Below, piece by piece: positions 1 to 11,600 of a DNA stretch of 64,000 nucleotides. Location: assembly GCA_030686995.1 (NCBI GenBank), contig CM060709.1, positions 15,839,360-15,903,359 on the forward strand, written 5' to 3'. The notes under the pieces were generated by a model. The model was not told the origin of the DNA. It worked only from the letters and a program-made list of their open reading frames with translations, and ran no database searches. This DNA comes from Artemisia argyi (Eukaryota; Streptophyta; Magnoliopsida; Asterales; Asteraceae). Positions within the stretch are counted from its first letter, which is position 1. Each line of letters begins with the position of its first letter. The position numbers and the translations under genes are program-made.

Positions 1-1
1 A

Positions 2-1900
2 AGTGATGAAGGCAGTGTGACACTAACTGAATTGCTGGGATTATGTACCAAATTAACCAAACAGGTTCAAACTCTGGAGAAAGATCTGGCACTGACCAAA
101 GTACAACATGCCACAGAGTTGAATGAATTGAAGACTGAGATTCAAAAGTTGCAGGCTGAAGTTGTGGATCTCAAGAAGAAAAGACATGTTCAAATTGTGG
201 TTTCTTCTCCATCATCCACTCATGATGGTCTTTCTACAGGATCTGGTTATGATTTAGGAATTTCTTCCAAACAGGGGAGGAAACCAGATGCAGAACTTAA
301 GGAGAGGAGTAAAAATTTTGATAAAGAGTTTACTGAGCTTCCTGATTCTGATGATGATCAAGTAAAAGATGATGATGCTGAGTCTGAGGGGAGGAAATTG
401 GATTTTGAAGATATGGATGCTGATGCAGGTTTTAATGTTGATGATTTAGTTGGAACTGCTCAACCAATTTCCACTGAGGCAGAACTAGTTTCCACTGATC
501 AACAACTTACCACTGCGAGTGAAAATATTCCCACTGCTAGTCTAGGTATTACCACTGCAGAGGAAGAAGCTGTCAGAAGAAGCTTAGTTAAAGGAAAGGC
601 TATTGAAATTGCTTCAGATCAAATGACAAGAAAGATTTCTAAGTTTGAACAAGCTCAGATTGACTATGATCATAAGTTAGCTGAACAACAACAAGCTGAA
701 GAGTATGAAAGAATTAAAAAGATCAAGGAAGATGAAGTTGCTAGTTTCATGGAAGCAAGAAGGTTGGATAAACTTGAAGCTGTTGTAGCAGAACCTATTT
801 CAAGTATCTCACCAACTGTTATGTATGAGAAACCTCCAGAATTTTCATATGTGCCTACAGAAGAAGAAATTGATTATTTGATTAACAATGATCAAATAAT
901 TAGGAAGAAGGCTATTGAATTGATTGCTAATACAACCTTGAATGAAGAACAAAGGTCTGCTCAACTCAAGGATTTCATTCTCATGAAAAATCAGCAGGCT
1001 CTTGATCAAATTATTGGAGATGCAAGAAAAGGTCAAAAGGTGCCAAGGAAACTTACAAAGGCACAAATTATTTCTGAGATGAAGATTTATTGTTGTCATG
1101 TTGGTAATATGAAGATGGGTCAATTCAAAGGAATGTCACATGATCAGATTGAAGGTATTTACTATAGAATCAAAAGACAAGATAGTAAATTCATTCCAAT
1201 GAATCAAGAACCATTATCTATGAAGACAAAAAGGACTGTAGTGAGTCTTGAATCAAAAGAAGCAAAGAAGTTGAAGACTCAGAAACCATCTCAAGAAGAA
1301 GAAGGTCCTAGCAAGTTGACTGAAGAACAAGTTACAAACATGTTGTTCATAGAAACTGATGTGCTTAATATTGAACCTCTACAAGCAAAATATCCAGTAG
1401 TTGGATGGGAAATCTTTTCTGATAGTTTTGGTTCAGCTTGGAAGATTATCAGAACTGGAAGTGTCACAAATATTTGTAGAGATTTTGAAGATGTTATTAG
1501 ATCTTGTGATAGAGAAGATCTGGATACTTTATGGAAAATAGTTCAAGATCAGTTTAAGAAGGAAGAACTTGTTGATGTCAAAGCTAAGGAATTATGGGTT
1601 CACTTCAGAAGACTATATGAACCTGATCCAAGTGATAGATATTGGAGATTTGAAGCTCATGATCAAAGAACTTTGTGTAAATTCTATGATTCAAGTTTTG
1701 TGCATCATGTTTCTACTCAAGATGGAGTTGATGTCTTTATGCTGGTTGAGAAAGAATATCCATTGAGAGCTGGAGTATTGGATGTAATGAGAACTGTGAA
1801 GCTTAGGTGTTGGGAAAGAACTGAAGTCATAGATGATTTGCTGCAAAGGATATATGATCAAAGTGTAAGAGCTGATAAAAGATTAAGAAAAACAAGATAA
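2..1900 (+). CDS. accessory ORF of SIRE-like copia element, open at left edge
   Basis: An uninterrupted frame of about 630 codons, already open at base 2, so the start lies outside the window. It begins with a coiled-coil-like stretch rich in Leu, Glu and Lys. Next come an acidic Asp/Glu-rich segment, a Ser/Thr-Ala linker with repeated TTA or STx units (about residues 150-185), a charged helical region, and a conserved C-terminal globular part (R-E-D-L-x-x-L-W, an L-Y-E-P-D motif, F-M-L-V-E-K-x-Y-P-L). That C-terminal part is homologous by eye to the end of the accessory ORF in element E. It lies after pol and before the 3' LTR, the place of env-like or extra ORFs in Sireviruses. There are no transmembrane segments, which argues against an envelope. 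Function unknown. It is intact, unlike most coding regions here, which suggests a recent insertion. Confidence 0.8.
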   Translation, partial: SDEGSVTLTELLGLCTKLTKQVQTLEKDLALTKVQHATELNELKTEIQKLQAEVVDLKKKRHVQIVVSSPSSTHDGLSTGSGYDLGISSKQGRKPDAELKERSKNFDKEFTELPDSDDDQVKDDDAESEGRKLDFEDMDADAGFNVDDLVGTAQPISTEAELVSTDQQLTTASENIPTASLGITTAEEEAVRRSLVKGKAIEIASDQMTRKISKFEQAQIDYDHKLAEQQQAEEYERIKKIKEDEVASFMEARRLDKLEAVVAEPISSISPTVMYEKPPEFSYVPTEEEIDYLINNDQIIRKKAIELIANTTLNEEQRSAQLKDFILMKNQQALDQIIGDARKGQKVPRKLTKAQIISEMKIYCCHVGNMKMGQFKGMSHDQIEGIYYRIKRQDSKFIPMNQEPLSMKTKRTVVSLESKEAKKLKTQKPSQEEEGPSKLTEEQVTNMLFIETDVLNIEPLQAKYPVVGWEIFSDSFGSAWKIIRTGSVTNICRDFEDVIRSCDREDLDTLWKIVQDQFKKEELVDVKAKELWVHFRRLYEPDPSDRYWRFEAHDQRTLCKFYDSSFVHHVSTQDGVDVFMLVEKEYPLRAGVLDVMRTVKLRCWERTEVIDDLLQRIYDQSVRADKRLRKTR

Positions 1901-1979
1901 GTGTTTGGAAGAATTCCCATATCCTCAGGTTTATTGTATACTTGAAGAAACTTATTGATTTACTAATAAATCATAAGTT

Positions 1980-1990
1980 TAGGGGAGGAT
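1980..1990 (+). other. polypurine tract of element 1
   Basis: The purine run AGGGGAGGA sits directly before the LTR start TGTTGGGAAT. It is the expected primer for plus-strand synthesis. Copies of the same AGGGGAGG core occur upstream inside the accessory ORF at 273-280 and 387-394. Confidence 0.75.
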
Positions 1991-2467
1991 TGTTGGGAAT
2001 TATTCTATCAGTTACCACGGTGAGTGAAGATATTACAACTGCAAGAAGATTGTACTTGCAGTGGAAACTCATTACCACTGCAAGAACAAATATTACCACT
2101 GCTCACTTGTTAGCTGTTAGAGAAACGCGTATTGATAAACATAGAAAAGATTTTGTGTATATCTTATTCTATTAGTATTATACTTATCTTGTACAAGAGG
2201 ACTCCTTGTTGTATAAAAGGAGATCCTAGATGATAACTTTGATATACGTTTTCTTAGAGCTTCAAGGTGTAACCCTAGTGATATCTCAGATCACTCGTAT
2301 TATTATTATTAATAATATTGGAGCTAGTTGTTTTGTTATATTCATTGTTCATACATTGTTTCACTTACAATTAATCTTCTAAGTATCATTAAGTAGATTC
2401 CACATACTTAGTGGTATCACTCAAAGTATCATTATCAACACAAGTTTAAGGTGTACACGATCCAACA
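1991..2467 (+). repeat. 3' LTR of element 1 (477 bp)
   Basis: The LTR starts TGTTGGG and ends CCAACA, the inverted TG...CA ends typical of Ty1/copia. Its 5' part carries several copies of a TTACCACTGC-like motif in both orientations (about 2015-2105). A short TATA-like TATAAAAGG lies near 2212. A 77-codon frame inside it (1942-2175) recurs in the LTR of F but spans PPT and LTR, so it is not called a gene. Confidence 0.9.
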
Positions 2468-4794
2468 TAGTCAATACCTTCTTCTTGTCTGAAACCTTGA
2501 GCCACTAATCTTGCTTTATTTCTGACCACAATACCTCTGGCATCCCTCTTGCATTTTAAGATCCACTTTGTCCCAATTGCAAATTTTACTGCAGGTAGAT
2601 CAACTAGTACCCAAACATCTTGATTCTTGAATTGTTGCATCTCTTCCTGCATAGCTTCAACCCAACTAGGCTCTCTCAAAGCCTGTTTAATGCTTGTGGG
2701 TTCAACTTGAGACAAGAAACAAGCAAATAAACAATGCTTCTGATCTGTTTGGTTGTCTCTCTTCTGAGTGGATACATAGGTCAAAAATGCACATTGTCCA
2801 AACTTGGTATTCTTAATAGCACTCCTGGTGAGTACCATAGCATTTGGATCACCAAGTATATTATCTTGTGGATGTATGATGTTGATCCTTTTAGTTGGAA
2901 CAGGATTCACATTAATGGAGGTATCAAGATTGGTTAAGGTAGGAGCAAAGTCTTCATCATAAAAAGCTAATTGAAAAATACCATCACTTTGCTCAACATT
3001 AGAAAGATCTGAGGGAGTAGGAAACCTGCCAAAAGGTTCATCTAAACATGTGGAAACAGGAAGTGCAGCTGAACTAGGTTCAGTAGAATCTCCATCAGCA
3101 TAATCTCTAGTTGCATCTGCTGATGTATCAACAGAACTGTGTTTTCTGCTTTCTTCAACAGCAGCTTGTTTTAAGAGAGCTTCAGTGTCTTGAGCAAATT
3201 CAAGACCAAGTCTTTTAGCTTCCTCAGCAGCTGCATGTTCTTGCTTTTTGAGTCTAGCAAGATCTTCTGCATATGTTGAATTTTCCACATCATCAGCAGA
3301 TTTGGCATCAAAGGCTTCTTTGGTAGGAGGATCTGCTATCTTGATTGGTAGAGTTGTTACAACAATAGTTGGTTCATCACCTTCTGAATCACTTTCTGAA
3401 TCATCCTGTAGGGTACCTGCATTGTTAGAAGATGACACTTGTATACCTGCAGATGGGTTAGATGTGTGTCTAGCATACCCCAAATAATCAGTCAGGTAAT
3501 CAAGGTCAAAATACCATTCATGACCCTTACCCTGAACATTTACATTATCCTCCAGAAATTTCAGGTTCAGAGTCTCGTCTATCTTCTTTGCAGCCAAATT
3601 ATAGACCCTATAAGCCTTGCTATGAGCTGAGTAACCAACTATATATCCTTCAGCAGCTTTAGCTTCAAATTTGCCTAGGTGATCACTTGTATTCAGTATG
3701 GTCACCTGACAACCAAAAGGTTTCAAGTGTTCAATGGTAGGCTTCTTCCCTGTCAATAGTTCATAGGGTTTCTTATTGTGAGGTCTAGTGATCAATACCC
3801 TATTCAAAACATAACAAGCAGTACCAACTGCCTCAGTCCAAAACATGGTGGGAAGTTTAGAGTCGGCAAGCATTGATCTTGCAGCCTCTATAAGGTTTCT
3901 ATTCTTTCTTTCAGCAACTCCATTCTGTTGTGGAGTCCTAGGAGTGCTATAATCTCTTTTAATACCCTTTAAACCACAAAGTTCAATTAGATTGGCATTT
4001 TTGAACTTTGTCCCATTGTCACACCTAATACTTTTAATCTTCTTGTTAAGTTGATTTTCAGCTAGAACCATAAATTCTTTGAGTGCCTGAAAGGTTTGAT
4101 CTTTAGTCACTAAGAAAAATGTCCAACTGAATCTGCTAAAAGCATCAATGATCACCAAACAGAAGTACTTATGATCAATACTGCTGATGGATGTAGGACC
4201 AAAGAGATCCATGTGAAGCAGCTGCAATGGTTCTGAGATAGTGCACACAGTAGTAATGGCCTTATAAGAAGCTTTGTGTTGTTTTCCCTTGTTACAAGCT
4301 ACACAATTATGTTCATTGGTGAAGATCTTGGAAGGAAGTCCATGAACAAGTCCATCTTTAGCAAGTTTGTTGATGACTTTAAAGTTAACATGTGCCATCC
4401 TTCTATGCCATTTTGTAGATTCATCCAAGGATGCTTTAGCCACCTAGCATGTTAGATCACCTTCTGGCTTTACATTATTCAAGTCAAAGATATATAGATT
4501 ATGGTTTCTTGGAGCCTTAAGTAATACTAGATTGTCATCAGGCATTTGGAAATCAGGTGAAAGAATGAAACAACCATCTTCAGTGAAAAGCACAGGAAGC
4601 TTTTTGTCACAAATTTGTGATACAGAGAATAAATTGAATCCTTGAAGCTCCTTCACATAGTAGACATTCTCAAAATCCACCTTTGGAGTTTTAATGGTAC
4701 CTTTGCCTGTGATCCTTCCTACTCCACTTCCAAACCTCACTATTCCTCCATTAATTGGCACAAAGTCATGCAGCTTCTCTTCATTACCAGACAT
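2468..4794 (-). pseudogene. copia pol of element B: protease, integrase, start of RT (interrupted)
   Basis: On the minus strand the frame runs from the end of the protease/GAG-pre-integrase region (M-S-G-N near 4794; the D-S-G catalytic motif lies just upstream near 4815). It then has a W-H-R-R-M-A-H zinc-binding motif, C-V-A-C-N-K-G-K-Q-H, the integrase core (L-H-M-D-L-F-G-P, then R-C-D-N-G-T, then Q-Q-N-G-V-A-E-R-K-N-R with the catalytic Glu), and a Ser/Ala-rich acidic linker. It ends in the RT N-terminus ([18 protein letters not shown]). An in-frame TAG at 4444-4446 splits it. The final few residues are read from the inserted LTR and are not native. Integrase and RT would act in the cytoplasmic particle and nucleus; this copy cannot make them whole. 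Confidence 0.88.
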
Positions 4795-4898
4795 GTTTCT
4801 TGAACAACCACTATCAACAATACCTAAGTCTTTATTAAGAAGAGGATGTTCCTACAACAAAGAAAGTTAATATACAACAACAACAAAGATTAAGAGAC

Positions 4899-7784
4899 TT
4901 AAGTCATGAAAGACTTGAGCCTACCACGTGGATCATTCTGATGAACCCAAGATGATGAGTTAGATCCACAATTGTTCCTGGATTCCCTGTAGTTAATTGG
5001 TCTGTTATATATCCAAGAACAATCTGCTGAGGACTTTTCAGCAGAATCCCAAATATCCCTTCCCATACACATTTGGTCAGTATATTCATACCAATGATTA
5101 ACACCATTAAATGGTTGAGATCTGTATCTATTGCTATTGGTATGCATATATCTATTATTAAAAACAGACCTATTAGAAGAAACAGGCCAATCAGCAGGAG
5201 TGGGACACATTCTGCTGACATGATACTTAGCCTGTGGAACTACTGAGGGTTTGGTATAGGTATTAGTCCACTTTTGTCTAGGTCTATTGTTAACAACAGA
5301 AACACCCATCCTCTTTTCATAAAAATCACAATCCTTAATTAAATGCAATTTGCTACCACAAACAAAACACTTATTTTTCTTATAAGATTTATTAAATCCA
5401 AAAGATGTCTTATTAAACATAGAATTATTCAAACAAACATCAGAAACAGAATTGTTTTGTAAACACTGAAAAGAATTGTTTTCAGAAGAAGTAAATAAAA
5501 AGTCTTCAAAAGAGGCTGGTTGAGAATGAACTTCATCAGCAGCAACTTCAGAGTCCACAGACTTGTAAGATGTCTTGTCAAAAATCTTTATTGAGGACTT
5601 GGGTGAGTCTGACTTGGTCTTGGAATCACAGCTGGCATAACTAGAGGTCTCTGAGGTCTTGTCCTTGGAAGAACAAGAGACATAATTGTTAGAATCATTA
5701 CTAGATATACTTCTAGTGTCAGGGGAGTCATTGATCCTAATGCCAGTGTTTTCTATTGATTCTTGTAAGTCAACCTTATGGGATGTGGGCTTAGGGGTTC
5801 CTATGGTTAGAGAGACTTCAGAATTATGTGGCAAGTCTGTAGACTTTTTGCCAAAGAGTTGGTGTGAACCATCAAAGTCAGAAGTTTTGGTAGTAGGCAT
5901 AAATACACCCCTAATAGGTCCTGGTACAGCATGTATCTCATCTTCTTTTAGATAATTTATAGGGATAGAATAATTATGATTCTTCTTATCTAAATAATGA
6001 TTAGCTTCTGGACCTACATACTTTTTAAACCCTAGACCTATCTCAGAAGTAATAGACTTACTGCTGTAGAGTAACCTAGATAATTTATCTCCTGAAACCA
6101 GCCACTCTTTATGCCTAGCTACTTCTTTATCCAGATTCTCTTGCAAAACACTTTTCTCAGACTCAATTCTTGCTTTTTCTTTTTCATAAAACTTTAATTC
6201 ATTGCTAGCACATTCTAAATCTCTACTTAAAACTCTAATCTTTTCCTCATAAGCTAACTGATTCTGTTGAAACCACATCTTTTGTTGTTCTAAAGTTTTA
6301 AAAGCTTCTTTATAAGTTGCTGCTTCAATAAAACAAGCATTATATTTTGGTTCCATATCATCATAAGCTTCTTTTAGAGTAATATATTTAGAATCACAAT
6401 CACAAGCACAAGTAGATACCAGAGGAGAGATTCCCATGAGACCAAAACTATCATCACAACTAGCCATGCATGAGATTTGAGGAGAGCTTGTATCATCATC
6501 ATGCTCATTCCAGTCCACACTAGTATCAATAGCAGTGATCAAGGCCTTTGATTCTCCAGCTTCCACTTCTTTCTTCTTGTATGCTGAATACCTGGTACTG
6601 GCTTCACCCATTTTGGTTGAGCATTCTCTTGCAAAGTGACCAGTTTCACCACAAGCATAACACTTTACCTTCCTTCTATCAAACCTAGCTGCATCTCTTC
6701 CTTCAACATTGAGCTTTTTACCAACCTTTTGCTCAAATCTTCTAACCTTGAGAGAGAGCATTGCCATTTGCCACTTTAGGTCTAATTCTTCTAAAGCAAG
6801 TTCATCAATTTGCTCAAAGTCTTCATAAGTTATTTGTTGCTATTTATCAACTTCAGCAACAAAAGAATGAAGTACATCTTCCATCACAATTCTAATCTTT
6901 GGATGAGTTATTGGATTAGCACTTGAAAAAGACAATGTGGTCATTGGAAGACTTTGGCTTGGAGTGGATGGACTTGAGTAAACCTGTGGTGTTGGGGATG
7001 GGTTTGCATAGGTATGTGGCATGTAGTTTGAGTTAGAACTAACAAATGCAGATTGTGAAGGAGTAGCTGCATATGGAGAGAATCCCTTTATGTCACCTTC
7101 CAAAGCTCTGAGTTTGTTGTACAAGTCATCAAAGCTGAGGTAGTCCAAGCCACCTTTGGTTTTTAGTGATATACTCACTTGAGACCATGACGGAGGTAAG
7201 GCTCTTAAAAACCTAGAGTTCACTTCTTCATTGTCAGGTCTGGCAAGAAGTTGGTTTAGTTGACTCAGAATCTTCTGAAACCTATCATAACCTTTGTGTA
7301 GACCTTCTTCTTCAGTAATCTTGAATTCTTGGAATTCTAGCTTCAACATACTCTTTCTTATCCTTTTTGATTCTTCATTCCCACCAAATCTAGTTTTTAT
7401 GGCCCACCAGATTTCTCTTGGATCAGTCATGGAATGAAAATCTCCCATGTGGTCATCAGGGATTGCCTACAGCAATATGGTTCTTGCTATGTTCTCCCTT
7501 TGAACGGCAAGAATTTCTTCAGCAGAAACAGGTTCCAAAATAGTGACTTTACCAGCAGCATCAACACTTTGTTTTTTAGGATGACAACCATTGAGTATAA
7601 CATTCCAGAGGTTGTAGTCAACACCTGCAATCCAGTTCTGCATCTTCATGGCCCAGATCTCATACTCATCCTTCCTAAGAAAAGGAAGTTTTGCATTGCT
7701 GTTAGAGAAGGCCACTTGTTGTAGTTGTTAAGTAAGAGAGCCTGCTTCTGAAAGAACAACATCACCTCCTGGTTTGTCTCCCAT
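4899..7784 (-). pseudogene. copia gag of element B (stops at three places)
   Basis: The start is the ATG at 7784, the first after the primer-binding site, giving M-G-D-K-P-G. The N-terminal gag/UBN2-type domain follows. The first zinc knuckle C-Y-A-C-x4-H-x4-C is near 6655. Then comes a long coiled-coil region (about 6100-6350) and a second knuckle C-F-V-C-x4-H-x4-C near 5350. The frame ends at 4899 after G-R-L-K-S-F-M-T. In-frame stops near 7728, at 7467-7469 and at 6840-6842 read as Gln codons in copy C or in homologues (CAA to TAA or CAG to TAG), which fits deamination of methylated cytosine. Gag would form the particle and bind element RNA. Confidence 0.88.
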
Positions 7785-7838
7785 TGGTACTGAACGAATA
7801 GTTATGTGATTGTGTTGTGTTTACAGAGAGTATCTAGT

Positions 7839-7851
7839 GGCTCTGATACCA
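7839..7851 (-). other. primer-binding site of element B
   Basis: On the minus strand this reads TGGTATCAGAGCC, the standard complement of the 3' end of initiator methionine tRNA used by plant copia elements. It lies two bases inside the LTR. Confidence 0.85.
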
Positions 7852-7853
7852 CT

Positions 7854-8297
7854 TGTAGGGATCTATACCTTGATAGATCACGAGCCAATAGATCGTTAGC
7901 CAACTAATGTAATCACTAGCTAGACTAAGTTAGATAATCTCTGTGAATTTGTAATTATGTGGAATATAAAAACAAATGTATACTAAACTTGATCCTCTAT
8001 GGATCGATAATATTAAATAAAACTTCGTACTAGAAACTTTTTTTTATTACAATGACCTAGGGTTCCTTATATACTAGTGGAAACCCTAACCTTTCTTACA
8101 AGAAACAAATAATACTAAATCAATAAAAGATATTCTACATATCTTTTCCTAAAATACATAAGTTATATCCACGGTTAAACTCTATCCGTAGAATCTATGT
8201 TCGTCCGCAGGAACCAGTCATCAGCAGAAACTCACTAAGCCTTCCGCAGGAACCTGTCAGCAGTATCTGTCAGTAGTATCTTCAATAATTCCTTACA
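7854..8297 (-). repeat. 5' LTR of element B (444 bp)
   Basis: On the minus strand it runs TGTAAGGAATTATTG ... CCCTACA. A near copy lies at 19907-20359 (element C). The first 90 bases hold two TTCCTGCGGA blocks and several CTGCTGA or CAGCAGA blocks. Confidence 0.9.
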
Positions 8298-8612
8298 GAT
8301 TCCCATGAGTCCAAAGTTATCATCACAACTAGCCATGCAGGAGATTTGAGGAGTGCTGCTTGTATCAGCATCATGCTCATTCCCCAGCTTCCACTTCTTT
8401 CTTCTTGTATGCTGAATATCTGGTACTGGCTTCACCCTTCTTGGCTATGCACTCTCTTGCAAAATGGCCAATTTCTCTACAAGCATAACACTTTACTTTC
8501 CTTCTATCAAACCTAGCTGCATCTCTTCCATCAACATTGAGCTTTTTACCAACCTTTTATTCAAATCTTGTAACCTTGAGAGAGAGCATAGCCATTTGCC
8601 ACTTTAAGTCCA
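8298..8612 (-). pseudogene. gag fragment of element C, zinc-knuckle part
   Basis: The minus-strand translation matches element B gag around its first zinc knuckle (C-Y-A-C ... H-F-A-R-E-C) and the acidic region after it. One Gly of the knuckle is changed (C-R-E-I-G). It ends where D begins (8613) and where B begins (8297). It is the downstream continuation of the gag at 18833-19837. Confidence 0.85.
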
Positions 8613-11600
8613 TGTAACACCCCCAATTCATGGATGCAGCGGAATTCAAACTGGGTGTTACTCGACGGCACAATAGTCACAATAATAGAAAACGAACTCC
8701 AATTGAGTCGTTTTAAAAGATTTATCATTCAAATTGTATAAATATCAGAGATTACAAAATGAGGTCCCAGATGGTTCCATGTTTACAATTTATATTAAAT
8801 GAGTTTTGAATGATAATAAAATTTATAGCCCTCTTGAGTATCTGTGCCCTTCCGTACCATCCTTGATCGTCATGAACCTGAAATACATGCTTGAGAGGTC
8901 AACACAAAGGTTGAGTGGGATTCGTAGAGTTTAGTTAAATCGTTTGAACACAATAATCGTAGTGTGAGCTATAGACTCACACTCATAGTTAGAAAACAAA
9001 ATCGTTATTTATTTCACTAAGCTCATGCAACCAAAACATTAACATCGAACCAACAAAATTGGCATTATAGAAGCCCTATCAAGGTACTTTTGCCGTTATA
9101 CCGCTAAATCTCAAATATAGTGCATTTGTGTGAACTCATCGTTGTTCAACACAAATGGGATTCGTCAATCCCAATAGATCTATTCACAATATTCGCGCTC
9201 ACTATAGGTAGTGACTAATGGTTCATGATATAGGGACTTCGAACATGGCAATCGTTACTTAGTGACAATAAAAACATAGTCGGGTAACATACAGTAGAAA
9301 GCATTGTGTTCGAGTAGAAAAATAATAGCATGTATTCCCCCCATGGGTTTGTAAAATAGTTAAACAATAGAAAGTGGGGCTACGAACTCACCTTAAGTAG
9401 GATAGCAAGTAATGAAGGTGATGGTTGGATCGTGTAGGTTTCTACGAGCAACCTATAATAGAATGTTGCGACTTAGGATTTGTGTAAAGAATATAACGGA
9501 GTGCCTATATATATATCTTGCATTTAGTCCATGATGTGGTATGATGTATATTGTATGTCCTTGAAAGAAAAGATTCATGAACATGTATGTTTTGTATATC
9601 GTTTACTACCGTTCGGGCTGACATATTTCAGAAGTCATGTTAGTAAGCGTTCAAGGAGCCAGGACACTTTAACTCGTAAATCCACAACTCATCTCGACGG
9701 CTTACATAATGAACTCCTCACATGAGGCTCCCTACTATTGTAGTAGTTGATAAAATATATAGATATAAGTTTTGATCCAAAAAGTTACATGTCCGATATT
9801 TGAATAAACTTAGGAAAGTTTATTAGTACATGAAGATTGTTATTAGGGGTAGTTTCATAAGTCTTGAATGACCATTTTCTCTTGGTAATATCTCATGGTT
9901 TCCTTTTAAGTGAAGTAGATCCAAATTGTTTGTGCATGTTATCGCCTAATTCATTGTTTCATGTTTACGCCTATGTAAATTGGTATGGTCATTTCGTCAT
10001 GGCCTAGCCATGACCTTTGGTCCTTGTTCCAAGGTCATGAGACACAAACTTGGCTCTAGCCATGGTGGTGGTCTTGATTATAGGTCATAAGACCTCTTGT
10101 TCCTTTCAAAGTATAACCATAATCTAGTGACTTTTGCCTAAAAATAGGCTGTTTAGAATTTGAAGGATCTTATCACTCGGAAAGCATATTTAGGTCTCGA
10201 GCTTCTTTATTCCTGAACGAAAACGGCGTTCCGGACAACTTTCGTGTTTTAACTTTTTGATGAATCGGAGCAGAAGGGTGACTTTCAAAAACTCAGAATG
10301 CAAGACAGGAAGGTTTAGGCAGTTTTGCCGGAAATCTTTGGTAACTTCAAATGGGCGTAACTTTTGACTCGTATACTCGTTTTAGGTGGTTCAAATTGCT
10401 ATGGTTTCCTTGTTAAGTCCTCTACTGTAATATGTAATGATCCAATATCATATTTTTACCATTTTGATCAGGTTATACCAAAAACGTCACTAGTTTACTT
10501 GTTTTATGAACTTGTCTTATCAATCATGTACGATAACTTGTTTTACTCACTTTTATACATCATGGACATTAATACAAGACATAATATAGCACAAATAATA
10601 TGTAACTAACATGAATATGATTATTTAACGAGAATCATGTTAGAGTTTGGCTTACAACTTTTGGCTTTCAAACAAGAAAGGAAGTTAACATGTAAGGATA
10701 GGACTTTGATAGACTTGCTTCAACCCACTTCACTTCATGCAATCTTTCTACTCTTGTAATATTGAAAGATGGATGATGAAGTTTGAGGTGACTTGATTGG
10801 ATTCAAACTCAAGAGAAATCACCAAGTATATGAGGTTATGGAAGTGTTTTGATAACCTAAGATCAAACTAGGGTTTATGTGTTGTTATGCACTTGATTCT
10901 TGGATGAAACTTGGAGTAAATGAGCTAAGGATGAGATGATGGTGTGTTTTTATGTGTGTGGGTCGTTGGAATGGCCAAGGAAGGGGGGAGAGGGGCTTTT
11001 TATAGTCTCATGAGGAGGTTAGTTTCCTTAGGATATTTTCTTGCCAAAAACACATGTAAACCATTCAAGACCTCATGATACAAGATCAAGCCACCTCAAG
11101 GGTGACTCCCCCCCCCCCTAAGTCGGTTCATTATGGATAAGGGGGGGGGGGGGTGAGGTGTGCCTTGGATGATTAAAATCTAGATATTTGATTAGTTTTG
11201 ACTCCGGGAATTGCCAACCGTAAATGATTAGGCCTCGAAACGTAAAACCGGGTATCGTAAAATTATGAAACTTTAAAGTATTGTTAGACATGTCCATATG
11301 TCCCATAATAAAATATAAAATGAGTGGTAGGTTCCATTTGGGTGGTAAAACCCTGCTAAAACTGGAAACACGGGTCTAAAACGCGTAATACGTAAAACGT
11401 ACGAATATTGCGTAAAATTGAGAAAAGTAAAATGTTACATTTCTAATATGATATAAATGTTTTTAAAAGACTTATAATGTCTAGACTGGGCTCATTCTAG
11501 TGTCGGTTGGTATTAAATGTCTTTTAGACATCAAACCGTAAGCCTAAAAATCACGAAATGACTTATAAAATCAAGGAATGATTTTTAGTCAATGGAGGAG

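Larger units (their letters stand above)
1..2467 (+). mobile_element. SIRE-like Ty1/copia element 1, 3' part
   Basis: The 3' end of an LTR retrotransposon enters from the left edge: accessory ORF, polypurine tract at about 1980-1990, then a full 3' LTR. The 3' boundary is exact because the LTR ends in CCAACA at 2467 and the RT reading frame of element B starts at the next base. The bases TAGTC at 2468-2472 should be one copy of a 5-bp target duplication; the other copy is off-window. The LTR is nearly the same as the one at 61155-61636, so elements 1 and F are one family in opposite orientation at the two window edges. Confidence 0.9.
2468..8297 (-). mobile_element. SIRE-like Ty1/copia element B, 5' two-thirds
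   Basis: Reading on the minus strand from 8297: 5' LTR (8297-7854), primer-binding site, gag, protease, integrase and the start of reverse transcriptase. The element is interrupted at 2468, in the codons after the RT motif G-I-D-Y, by element 1. The rest lies beyond the left edge. The outer end of its 5' LTR abuts gag sequence of element C, so B inserted into another copy of its own family. Several stop codons make it non-functional. Confidence 0.9.

Noticed and set aside
1942..2175. 77-codon ORF conserved between element 1 and F
   Set aside because: It spans the polypurine tract and U3. Conservation follows from recent common origin of the LTRs.
9531..9725. Short ORF recurring at 16283-16477, with similar pairs at 10364/17117 and 11118/17869
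   Set aside because: They are mirrored only because both lie in the two LTRs of element D. No codon bias or domain supports a gene.
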